From contig DVFO01000025.1 in assembly GCA_018713215.1 (NCBI GenBank), forward strand, positions 1-38,558: a DNA stretch of 38,558 bases. Direction: 5' to 3'. Shown piece by piece: positions 7,458 through 15,069 of this stretch (positions are counted from its first letter, which is position 1; the number at the start of each line of letters is the position of its first letter). The position numbers and the translations under genes are program-made. The stretch is from Enterenecus faecium (GTDB lineage Bacteria > Bacillota > Clostridia > Oscillospirales > Oscillospiraceae). The notes under the pieces are model-generated. The model saw only the letters and a list, made by a program, of their open reading frames with translations. It was not told the DNA's origin and did not search any database.

Positions 7458-7883
7458 ATGCGGGACACAAGACCCCTGGTGGTGGTGGTGGACGGCCACG
7501 GCGGCGGCATGGGCAAGGCTTTGGTGGCCCGGCTCAGGGAGCGGCTGCCCCAGGTACACGTGCGGGCGGTGGGCACCAACTCCGCCGCCACTGAGGCCAT
7601 GCTCAAGGGGGGAGCCGAGGACGGCGCCACCGGGGAAAATGCGGTGATTTTCAATGTGGGGAAGGCGGACTTCGTGGTGGGGTCCGTGGCCATCCTCATG
7701 GCCAACGGCCTGATGGGGGAGATCTCCCCCCGCATGGCCCAGGCGGTGGGGGACAGCTCCGCCATCAAGGTGCTCATCCCCGCCAACCGCTGCGGCATCC
7801 GCATCGCCATGGGGGGCGAGCAGCCCCTGCGTCGCTATTTGGACGACTGTGTGGACCTGATTGCCGCCGAGCTGCAAACCTGA
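7458..7883 (+). CDS. DUF3842 family protein
   Basis: A 141-residue protein of a small Firmicute family of unknown function. It begins with a Rossmann-like strand and glycine loop, VVVVDGHGGGMGKALV (residues 8-23). Further hydrophobic strands follow, AVIFNVGKADFVVGSVAIL and AIKVLIPANRCGIRIA. The family assignment comes from the VVDGxGGGxGK start and overall length. No catalytic residues are recognised; a nucleotide-binding fold is a guess from the glycine loop. A strong AGGAGG precedes the ATG. It is monocistronic, between divergent PNP and a downstream repeat element. Confidence 0.82.
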   Translation: MRDTRPLVVVVDGHGGGMGKALVARLRERLPQVHVRAVGTNSAATEAMLKGGAEDGATGENAVIFNVGKADFVVGSVAILMANGLMGEISPRMAQAVGDSSAIKVLIPANRCGIRIAMGGEQPLRRYLDDCVDLIAAELQT

Positions 7884-7889
7884 ACAAAA

Positions 7890-8070
7890 AGCCCTCGGCA
7901 GAGTTTCCCCGCCCGCAGGCGGGGAAATAAATTGAAATCTGTTTTTTTCGGGGACATGCGCATCGAAAAAAACACATCTCAGCCCGCCAGTGTGTAATCG
8001 GGTCGCCCTTTGACCCGATTATGCATGCAGCGGGCTGCATCCCCTCGAAAAAATGCTGGCATTTTTGAGA
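7890..8070 (+). repeat. Dispersed structured element, copy R1
   Basis: A 181-base non-coding element with an inverted second copy at 21067-21249. In R1 the hairpins are 7904-7913/7918-7927 (loop CGCA), 7941-7950/7964-7973 (13-base loop), 7996-8004/8012-8020 (7-base loop), a short palindrome 8025-8040 and 8044-8069. AGCCCGC (7981-7987) can also pair with GCGGGCT (8030-8036) around the third hairpin. Compared with R2, seven stem positions differ and every one is compensated on the other strand of the stem, while the three loops differ at only one base in 24. It lies between the DUF3842 stop and the leader of the dockerin-hydrolase gene. Confidence 0.85.
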
Positions 8071-8071
8071 A

Positions 8072-8127
8072 GCGTGTCGAACTTTTCGACACGCTAGAGG
8101 CCTGCCTTGGTTGACAAGGGAGGCCTC
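8072..8127. terminator. Two consecutive strong hairpins (possible terminator)
   Basis: A 10-bp perfect stem (8072-8081/8085-8094, loop CTT) is followed by a 13-base interrupted stem (8097-8109/8115-8127, one G-G mismatch). Only an AT-rich stretch, not a T-run, follows, so termination is likely but unproven. They separate DUF3842 and R1 from the next transcription unit. No convincing promoter is seen between 8128 and 8255. Confidence 0.5.
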
Positions 8128-8255
8128 ATCTTATAAAATATTTGTCGAGTGTTTAGTAACGGGTGCATTGCACTCTGAAATATGGCATTATATGGAAGAA
8201 CTGGGCGGTCTTTGTCAAAAAGCGGCCCGGTGTGGAAGAGAATAAGGAGAGACGA

Positions 8256-10289
8256 ATGTTACAAAGTGGAAGAAGAATGGAGAAGAAAACACGGACGCTG
8301 GCAGGGCTGGCGGCGGTGTTTTTTGCCTGCATGGTGGTTCTGTCCGCCTTTGTGGCGGTGTACGCCGGAGGCGTGCGCTACGGCGTGGTCACTGGCACCG
8401 AGGTGGGCCTGAGCGTGCGTGCGGGAGCGGGAACCTCGTACACCCGGCTGGGCCTGATTTACGACGGCACCACCGTCACCATCACCGGGGAGAAAAAGGC
8501 CTCAGACGGCGCCACCTGGTACGCCATCAACTACAACGGCGGCACCGGATACGTCATCAGCACCTATATCAAGCTCATCGACAGCGGTGTGGACGACAAG
8601 GAGTTTGAGGCCTACCTCCAGGAGCAGGGCTTCCCCGAGTCCTATTGGAGCGGGTTGAAGGTGCTCCACGCCATGTACCCCGAGTGGGTGTTCAAGGCCG
8701 ACCACAACGGCTTTGACTGGAACTACGCCGTGGACCAGGAGTCCAAAATCGGCAACAGTCTGGTGCAGTCCTCCTCCAAGTCCAGCTGGAAGTCCACCGA
8801 CCCCAAGGCCTACAACTGGGATACGGGAAAGTGGACGGAATTTGACACCGGCGGCTGGGTGGCCGCCTCCCGGGAGATTGTGGCCTACTACATGGACCCC
8901 CGGAACTTCCTGACCCAGAACAGCATCTTCCAGTTCCTCCTCCAGAGCTATGACGCCCAGGTGCAGAGCGTGGCGGGGGTGGAGCGGCTGGTGGACGGCA
9001 CCTTCCTGGATGCCACCGTCACCGACACCGACGGCAAGCGAATTTATTACCCTCAGGTGATCTATGATGCGGGCAAGAAGGTGGGGGTCAACCCCTACGT
9101 GCTGGCCGCCATGATCATCCAGGAGCAGGGCACCAAGGGGCTCAGCGACAGCATTTCCGGCAAGGCCCCCGGCTTTGAGGGATATTTTAACTTCTACAAC
9201 ATCGGCGCGGTGGCCGGAGGCGGCAACACTGCGGTGAAAAACGGCCTCATTTACGCCAAGGGCGGTTCCAGCGGCACGGGCACCAGCTATGGACGGCCCT
9301 GGAACAGCCGGGTGCGGGCCATCAGCGGCGGAGCCCAGTTCTACGCCAACGGCTACGTCACCGCCGGACAGGACACCATGTACTTAAAGCGGTTCAACGC
9401 CCAGGGGGACAACCCCTTTACCCATCGGTATATGACCAGTGTGTGGGGCGCTGCCTCCGAGGGTCTGAGTCTGGCCGGGGGATACAGCGAGGAGCTGCGC
9501 CAGTCCCCCCTGGTGTTCTCCATCCCCGTGTATGACAATATGCCCAGCAGCCCCTGTGCCCAGCCCACCGGGGACGGCTCCCCGGACAACCGTCTGAGCT
9601 CTCTGAAGGTGGGAAGCTACGCCCTCACCCCCAGCTTTGACAACGACACCACCTCCTATAGCGTAGTGGTGCCCAACTCCGTCTCCTCCGTCACCATCAC
9701 CGCCACCCCCAAGGCGTCCACCGCCAAGGTCAGCGGAGCGGGTGCGGTGCCCCTGAAGGTGGGCAGTAACACGGTGAAGGTCACCGTCACCGCCGAGAAC
9801 GGCAGCCAGCGCACCTTTACCCTCACCATCGCCCGGGAGGGCAGCTCCGGCGGCTCGGACTCCTTCTCCGTCAATCCCAAGTACAAGGTCAGCGGGTCCA
9901 ACCAGGTCTCCGGCATCACTCTGGGTACCAAGAGCTCCGACTTTGTGAAGAACCTGAACATCGTGGGGGGCTATGCCCAGGTGAAGACCGCCAGCGGGTC
10001 TAACAAGCAGAACACCGCTGTGGTGGGCACCGGGGACACCGTGACCATCTACCGCAACGATGGCACCCAGTACGCCAAGTGGACGGTAGTCATCTATGGA
10101 GATGCCAACGGGGATGGAAAAATTGATAATTCAGACCGTGTGAAAATCCGTAACCATGTGTTGGGGACCAGTAAATTGTCTGGAGCGTTGGCTGTGGCTG
10201 CCGATGTGAACAAGGACGGACAGGTGAACAACACCGACCGTGTGAAAGTTCGCAACCATGTGTTGGGAACATCTCTAATCACTCAATAG
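8256..10289 (+). CDS. Secreted N-acetylglucosaminidase-like hydrolase with SH3b, cadherin-like and C-terminal dockerin domains
   Basis: A 677-residue exported protein. Residues 12-37 are a signal or anchor segment and 40-108 an SH3b wall-binding domain. Residues 112-430 are a glucosaminidase-type catalytic region (VLHAMYPEWVF, YYMDPRNFL, LAAMIIQEQGTKG with Glu290 a candidate acid, and FNFYNIGA). Residues 446-527 are a cadherin-like beta-sandwich domain and 534-612 a beta-rich module. A type I-like dockerin occupies 615-673. Its two calcium loops, DANGDGKIDNSD (616-627) and DVNKDGQVNNTD (650-661), have Asp/Asn at positions 1, 3, 5 and 12. The helices after the loops are near-identical (RVKxRNHVLGTS), so either face could bind. 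The ATG at 8256 has AAGGAGA upstream; ATG 8277 is a weaker alternative. The next gene encodes a cohesin. Substrate by inference: peptidoglycan. Confidence 0.87.
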   Translation: MLQSGRRMEKKTRTLAGLAAVFFACMVVLSAFVAVYAGGVRYGVVTGTEVGLSVRAGAGTSYTRLGLIYDGTTVTITGEKKASDGATWYAINYNGGTGYVISTYIKLIDSGVDDKEFEAYLQEQGFPESYWSGLKVLHAMYPEWVFKADHNGFDWNYAVDQESKIGNSLVQSSSKSSWKSTDPKAYNWDTGKWTEFDTGGWVAASREIVAYYMDPRNFLTQNSIFQFLLQSYDAQVQSVAGVERLVDGTFLDATVTDTDGKRIYYPQVIYDAGKKVGVNPYVLAAMIIQEQGTKGLSDSISGKAPGFEGYFNFYNIGAVAGGGNTAVKNGLIYAKGGSSGTGTSYGRPWNSRVRAISGGAQFYANGYVTAGQDTMYLKRFNAQGDNPFTHRYMTSVWGAASEGLSLAGGYSEELRQSPLVFSIPVYDNMPSSPCAQPTGDGSPDNRLSSLKVGSYALTPSFDNDTTSYSVVVPNSVSSVTITATPKASTAKVSGAGAVPLKVGSNTVKVTVTAENGSQRTFTLTIAREGSSGGSDSFSVNPKYKVSGSNQVSGITLGTKSSDFVKNLNIVGGYAQVKTASGSNKQNTAVVGTGDTVTIYRNDGTQYAKWTVVIYGDANGDGKIDNSDRVKIRNHVLGTSKLSGALAVAADVNKDGQVNNTDRVKVRNHVLGTSLITQ

Positions 10290-10299
10290 GAGAGAATCA

Positions 10300-12012
10300 A
10301 TGAAAAAATTCTTCGCAAGTAAGTGGATTGCCCTGGTCATGGCTCTGACTCTGGTTCTGAGCCTCACCACCCCGCAGGGCCATGCGGCGCAGTCCTGCAC
10401 CGTGACTTTTTCGGACCCCACGGTTACTGTGGGGCAAACGTTTACCGTCAATGTGAGGGTGACCGGAGCTGTGGCCATTGCCACGGTGAAGGTGAACTAT
10501 GACTCCAGCTATCTGCAATATGTTTCCGGTGATTTAGGCTACGGATACCCCAGCGGCAATGTGATTGTCATGGATAAAGAGAATGCTGGAACGGGTAACA
10601 TTAGCTTCTCTATGACCTTCAAGGCTTTGAAAGCGGGAAAGACAACCATCAATAACTATGAGAACTCCATTGTGGATGGCAATGGCGACCCCATGAATAT
10701 CACCCCTGGCTGGTCTACGGTCACCATCAATGCCCCCTATACCGCCTCGGGGAACAACAACCTCAGCTCCCTGTCCATCAGCCCCGGTACCCTGTCCCCC
10801 GGCTTCTCCGCTGGCACCACCAGCTACCGGGCCTCGGTGTCCAACTCCACCACCAGCGTGGCGGTGTCCGCCAAGGCCGCCGATTCCAAGGCCAAGGTGG
10901 CGGTGTGGGGCAACACCGGACTGAGTGTGGGCAACAACACCGTCACCGTCCAGGTCACCGCCGAGAACGGCAATAAAAAGACCTATACCATCACCGTCAA
11001 CCGGGCCGCGGGGAGCACGGGAGGCAACACCGGCGGGAATGCCCCGGCCCCCGACGACACCCCCAGTCCCTCCCCCACCGCCACCCCGGAGCCTCAGGTG
11101 ACGGTCACCCTGCCCGACGACACCCAGCTGCCCGTCTCCAACCAGCTGCCCGAGGGCGTCAGCGTCCCGGCGGGCTTTGAGTCCTCCCAGCTGGAGGTGG
11201 ACGGCCAGACCATCCCCACCGCCGTGCACCAGGACGGCGGACTGGTGGCCGTGTATCTGGCTGGCGACGAGGGACATCCCGCAGGCTTCTATTTCTACAA
11301 CGAGAAGACCCGCCAGGTCCAGGCCATGACCCCGGTGGCCATGTCCACCGGAAAGCTGACCCTGGTGGACCTTCCACAGGAGCTGGTGGTGCCCCAGGGC
11401 TATACCTCCACCCTCATGGAGCTGGGCGGCCAGCAGCACACCCTGCTGGTGCCCGACGACACCGAGGAGCCCAACCACTACATCGTCTATGCCATGGACG
11501 AGGAGGGCAAGCTGGGGCTATACCTGTACGACGTGGAGCAGGAGAGCTTCCAGCGCTACCAGTTCACCCAGCTGGGGGACGCCCCCCTGGTGCTGGCTGA
11601 GGTGGCAGAGGAGCCCCAGAGCGAGGGCTTTGTGTTCACCCTCTTTGGCCGGGAGATCCGCACCGGCTGGAGCAACCGCGCCGTGTCCTACCTGATGGTG
11701 GGCCTGGCTGCCCTGGCGGTGGTGCTGTTGGTGGCGGTGATCGTGCTGGTGGTGTGCCTGGTGAAGGCCCGCAAGGCCCTGCATCTGGCCTGGATGCGCC
11801 AGGAGGAGGAGCGGCAGCGCCGCATCATCCAGGGCGCTTGCCTGAGCGTGGATGAGATTCTGGCCGAACACACCAGCCGAAATGCACCCATGCTGGAGGA
11901 CCGGGACAGCCGGACCTTGCCGTCTCAGACCCAGCAGCCCACCCCGGAGACCATCGAGGTGTCCTGGCAGGAGGCGGAGCCGTCCCAGGAGGACCGGAAC
12001 CACTACAACTAA
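10300..12012 (+). CDS. Membrane-anchored cohesin-domain protein
   Basis: A 570-residue protein with an N-terminal signal peptide (1-30) and a cohesin-like beta sandwich (32-146: VGQTFTVNVRVTG, VNYDSSYLQYVSGD, GTGNISFSMTFKALKAGKTT). A cadherin-like domain (153-236) follows, of the same family as that in the upstream hydrolase. Then come a Pro/Thr/Ser linker (245-266), an unrecognised beta-rich ectodomain, a single transmembrane helix (463-488) and an ~80-residue charged cytoplasmic tail. It starts 10 bases after the dockerin protein with AGGAGA in the gap, so the two are surely co-transcribed. Inference: it displays the cohesin outside the membrane to hold the dockerin-bearing hydrolase. Cohesin assignment is by motif and could be checked by structure prediction. 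Confidence 0.8.
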   Translation: MKKFFASKWIALVMALTLVLSLTTPQGHAAQSCTVTFSDPTVTVGQTFTVNVRVTGAVAIATVKVNYDSSYLQYVSGDLGYGYPSGNVIVMDKENAGTGNISFSMTFKALKAGKTTINNYENSIVDGNGDPMNITPGWSTVTINAPYTASGNNNLSSLSISPGTLSPGFSAGTTSYRASVSNSTTSVAVSAKAADSKAKVAVWGNTGLSVGNNTVTVQVTAENGNKKTYTITVNRAAGSTGGNTGGNAPAPDDTPSPSPTATPEPQVTVTLPDDTQLPVSNQLPEGVSVPAGFESSQLEVDGQTIPTAVHQDGGLVAVYLAGDEGHPAGFYFYNEKTRQVQAMTPVAMSTGKLTLVDLPQELVVPQGYTSTLMELGGQQHTLLVPDDTEEPNHYIVYAMDEEGKLGLYLYDVEQESFQRYQFTQLGDAPLVLAEVAEEPQSEGFVFTLFGREIRTGWSNRAVSYLMVGLAALAVVLLVAVIVLVVCLVKARKALHLAWMRQEEERQRRIIQGACLSVDEILAEHTSRNAPMLEDRDSRTLPSQTQQPTPETIEVSWQEAEPSQEDRNHYN

Positions 12013-12024
12013 ATCCAGCCCTGC

Positions 12025-12055
12025 AACGCCCCACGGCCCGCCGTGGGGCGTTTTT
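12025..12055 (+). terminator. Terminator of the dockerin/cohesin operon
   Basis: AACGCCCCACGG (12025-12036) pairs with CCGTGGGGCGTT (12041-12052) around CCCG, followed by five T, 12 bases after the cohesin gene stop. Confidence 0.92.
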
Positions 12056-12121
12056 CGGGAGGAGCCCCCGAATTCGACTAAATTACCAAAAAATCGCATG
12101 TACTTTTGTATGGAATTGGAA

Positions 12122-12150
12122 TGGACAAGGGGGAGGAAAAGGGCTATACT
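12122..12150 (+). promoter_or_regulatory. Promoter of the beta-glucoside operon
   Basis: TGGACA (12122-12127), a 17-base spacer, TATACT (12145-12150). The expected start near 12157 puts the RAT antiterminator about 15 bases into the transcript. Confidence 0.75.
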
Positions 12151-12171
12151 GTCCCCAGCAACTGAATATTC

Positions 12172-12248
12172 GGATTGTAACTGGTAAGGCAGGCAAGACC
12201 ACGTAAGACTCGATTGCAACGGGTTTTATTTGTGGTGCCTGTTTTTTT
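12172..12248 (+). promoter_or_regulatory. RAT antiterminator overlapping a terminator (LicT/BglG switch)
   Basis: Bases 12172-12200 match the ribonucleic antiterminator consensus (GGATTGTAACTG, then AAGGCAGGCAAGACC). Its 3' half overlaps the left arm of a terminator: CAGGC...ACCAC (12190-12202) pairs with GTGGTGCCTG (12232-12241), followed by seven T (12242-12248). When the unphosphorylated/phosphorylated state of the downstream antiterminator protein allows RNA binding, the RAT hairpin forms and the terminator cannot. This is the classic arrangement in bgl and lic operons. It controls licT, the PTS gene and the glucosidase gene. Confidence 0.9.
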
Positions 12249-12273
12249 CTTTGCCTGAAAGGGGGGATGAACC

Positions 12274-13131
12274 GTGGGAACCTATGTGGTACGTCGCATA
12301 CTCAACAACAACGCTTTTGTGTCGGTGGATGCCAATGGCCAGGAAATTGTGGTCATGGGAAAGGGAATTGTATTCCAAAAGAGCGGAGGAGATCGGATTC
12401 CTTGCAGCAGAGCGGAGCAGGTGTTCCAGCTGTCTCAGGAAAACACCAGCCGCTTTCAGGAGCTGATTGCCCGCATCCCCATGAACTACATGGTCCTCAG
12501 CGAGAAAATCATCTCTATGGCTGAGAAAAACATGAACAAGACATTGGATGAGAGCATTCACATCACCATTACCGACCATATCTACTCCGCTGTACAGCGC
12601 TACCAGCGGGGGCTGGTGCTGCGCAACTCCATGCGCTGGGAGATCCAGCGCTACTATCCCCAGGAGTATGCTGTGGGGCTGGAGGCGGCCCGAATGGTGC
12701 GCCAGGCCCTGGAAGTGCCCTTTGCCGAGGACGAGGCGGCCTTTATGGCGCTGCACTTTGTCAACGCTGGCACGGGCATGGAAATTGGGCAGATGTATGA
12801 GGTGACAGAGCTGATTTCCGGCGTGTGCACCATCGTACACCAGGAGTTTGGGGCGGAGTTTGACACCGAGTCCCTGGCATACCATCGCTTTATCACTCAT
12901 GTCAGGTTCTTTGCCCAGCGTCTGCTGTTGGGCACCTATTACCAGGAGGATGACGGAGATCTGCTGGATATGATCTGCGTCAAGTACCCCCAGGCCTATG
13001 CCTGTACCCAAAAGATCGCCGCCTACATTTTGCAGCTGCGAGGGCAGAACCTGGGCCGGGAGGAAGAGCTGTACCTCACGGTGCACATTGCCAGAGTGGC
13101 AAAGCACGGTCTTTTGAAGGACGAGAATTAA
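12274..13131 (+). CDS. licT: LicT/BglG-family transcription antiterminator
   Basis: A 285-residue RNA-binding antiterminator. Residues 1-55 form the RNA-binding CAT domain (VVRRILNNNAFVSVDANGQE, then VVMGKGIVFQ). PRD1 covers about 65-170 and PRD2 about 171-285. The four phosphorylatable histidines are conserved at 102, 161, 209 and 271, matching LicT H100, H159, H207 and H269. The PTS EIIB would phosphorylate PRD1 without substrate, and HPr would phosphorylate PRD2 when preferred sugars are absent. The start is a GTG at 12274 with an AAGGGGGG site. It lies directly downstream of its own RAT target and 35 bases before the PTS gene. Confidence 0.95.
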   Translation: MGTYVVRRILNNNAFVSVDANGQEIVVMGKGIVFQKSGGDRIPCSRAEQVFQLSQENTSRFQELIARIPMNYMVLSEKIISMAEKNMNKTLDESIHITITDHIYSAVQRYQRGLVLRNSMRWEIQRYYPQEYAVGLEAARMVRQALEVPFAEDEAAFMALHFVNAGTGMEIGQMYEVTELISGVCTIVHQEFGAEFDTESLAYHRFITHVRFFAQRLLLGTYYQEDDGDLLDMICVKYPQAYACTQKIAAYILQLRGQNLGREEELYLTVHIARVAKHGLLKDEN

Positions 13132-13166
13132 GATTAGAAGATTCAGTTGAAAAGAGGGATTAAACC

Positions 13167-15056
13167 ATGGATTGGAAGAAGACTGCGGAACAAATTGTGG
13201 CCCATGTGGGCGGCAAAGAGAATATTTTAGGGGCGACCTACTGCACCACCCGGCTGCGTCTGGCCCTGGCCGATGAGACGCTGGCCAACGATGCGGCGGT
13301 ATCTGAGGTCCCCGGCGTCATCAGCGTGGTCCACGCCAGCGGCCAGTATCAGATCATCATCGGCAACCGGGTGCCCAAGGTTTACGAGGCCTTGCAGGAG
13401 ATGGGGGTGCTGGAGAACAAGGGCCAGCCCGTCCAGGAGGAAGAGGAGAAAAAGAAAAAGCCCATTCCCGCCCGGATGATGGACGCCCTGCTGGGTTCCA
13501 TGACCCCCGTCATCCCCGCCATCATCGGCTGCGCCATGATGAAGGTGCTGCTGGTGCTGCTGCCTATGCTGGGGATTCTGGCTGAGGAGAGCTCCACCTA
13601 TCAGGTGCTCAACGTCATCGGCGACGGCTCCTTCTACTTCCTGCCCATCCTGGTGGCCGCTTCCGCCGCCCGGTACTTCAACACCAACATCTATCTGAGC
13701 ATCACCATTGCGGGTATTTTGGTTCACCCCACCCTCCAGGCCATGTTTACCGCCGGAGACCCCATCTCCCTGTTCGGGGTGCCTGTGACTGCGGCCAACT
13801 ACCCCTACTCCATTTTGCCCGCCATCATCATGGCCTGGGTGCTGTCCAAGGTGGAGAAGCTGGTGGACCGCATTACCCCCGCCATCACCAAGACCTTCCT
13901 CAACCCCATGCTGGTGGTGCTCATCTGCGCCCCCATTGCCCTGTGGGCGGTGGGCCCTGCCGGAGCCATTGCCGGTGAGGCCATCTCCGGCGGTCTGGAG
14001 TGGATTCAGACCAATCTGGGCTGGCTGGCCGTGGGCATCATCGGCGGCATTTACCCCGTGCTGGTGCTCTTCGGTATGCACCATGTGCTCACCCCCATTG
14101 CCATCGCAGCCATCAGCGGTCCGGCTGGCTTTGACAGCCTGGTGATGGTGGCCCAGCTGGGCGCCAACCTGGCCCAGGGCGGCGCCTCCATGGCCGTGGC
14201 CCTGCGCTCCAAGAACAAGAACATGCGCCAGACTGCCGCCGCTGCCGGATTCTCCGCTCTGGTGGCTGGTATCACCGAGCCCGCCATGTACGGCGTCACC
14301 CTGCGCCTCAAGCGCCCCTTCATCGCCGTGCTCATCGCCTCCTTCGCCTCCGGCTGCTTTGCCGGTCTGATGCAGCTCAAGAGCTTTTCTGCCGCCTGCC
14401 CCGGCCTGGTGACCACCATCCAGTATGTGGAGGCGGGACGGCCCAGCTCCATCCTGTACATCGGCCTGACCTGCCTCATCGCCGTGGTGGTGTCCTTTGT
14501 CCTCACCTTCATCCTGGGCTTCCGTGACCCCCAGGGCAGCGGAGAGGCGGCTACCACCACCACCAAGAATACCGCCCCCAAGGGCACCCAGGTGCAGGCC
14601 CCTCAGCGCCTGGTGGTGAACAGCCCCATGACCGGCAAGCTGATGCCCCTCAGCCAGGTGTCCGATGAGACCTTTGCCTCCGGCGTGCTGGGCACCGGTG
14701 CGGCCATCATTCCCACCGATGGCCGGGTATACGCCCCCTTTGACGGGGTGGTGGAGACCCTGATGGATTCCAGCCATGCCGTGGGCCTGCGCAGCGACGA
14801 CGGCCTGGAGGTGCTGGTCCATGTGGGCCGGGACACTGTGGCCCTGAACGGCAAGTATTTTACTCCCCATGTGAAGGTGAGAGACGTGGTGCGAAAGGGC
14901 CAGCTGCTGCTCACCTGTGATTTGAGCGGGCTTCGGGCAGAGGGCTATGACGTGACCACCCCGGTCATCGTCACCAACTCCGAGGAATACCTGGAAGTGG
15001 TGCCCACCAAGGAGATCAACATTGAGCACGGCGCGCGCCTGCTCACCGTACTGTAA
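13167..15056 (+). CDS. bglP: PTS beta-glucoside transporter, EIIBCA
   Basis: A 629-residue phosphotransferase permease that imports beta-glucosides and phosphorylates them on entry. Domain order is B-C-A. EIIB has the phosphocysteine Cys26 in YCTTRLRL. EIIC covers about 90-460 with around ten hydrophobic segments, including FGMHHVLTPIAIA and GITEPAMYGVTLR. EIIA is about 480-629 (NSPMTGKLMPLSQ) with the two conserved histidines His537 (SSHAVG) and His552 (LVHVGRDTV). The EIIA domain is fused, so no separate EIIA is needed. It sits between the antiterminator and the 6-phospho-beta-glucosidase, which fixes beta-glucosides (arbutin, salicin or cellobiose type) as the likely substrates. Confidence 0.95.
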   Translation: MDWKKTAEQIVAHVGGKENILGATYCTTRLRLALADETLANDAAVSEVPGVISVVHASGQYQIIIGNRVPKVYEALQEMGVLENKGQPVQEEEEKKKKPIPARMMDALLGSMTPVIPAIIGCAMMKVLLVLLPMLGILAEESSTYQVLNVIGDGSFYFLPILVAASAARYFNTNIYLSITIAGILVHPTLQAMFTAGDPISLFGVPVTAANYPYSILPAIIMAWVLSKVEKLVDRITPAITKTFLNPMLVVLICAPIALWAVGPAGAIAGEAISGGLEWIQTNLGWLAVGIIGGIYPVLVLFGMHHVLTPIAIAAISGPAGFDSLVMVAQLGANLAQGGASMAVALRSKNKNMRQTAAAAGFSALVAGITEPAMYGVTLRLKRPFIAVLIASFASGCFAGLMQLKSFSAACPGLVTTIQYVEAGRPSSILYIGLTCLIAVVVSFVLTFILGFRDPQGSGEAATTTTKNTAPKGTQVQAPQRLVVNSPMTGKLMPLSQVSDETFASGVLGTGAAIIPTDGRVYAPFDGVVETLMDSSHAVGLRSDDGLEVLVHVGRDTVALNGKYFTPHVKVRDVVRKGQLLLTCDLSGLRAEGYDVTTPVIVTNSEEYLEVVPTKEINIEHGARLLTVL

Positions 15057-15069
15057 AAGGAGGAACATC

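Noticed and set aside
7774..8040. An 88-residue minus-strand frame containing a MQPAACIIGSKGDP-like peptide, with a similar peptide near 21090
   Set aside because: The similarity comes from the structured repeat R1/R2 being read as protein; changes between copies preserve base pairing, not the reading frame.
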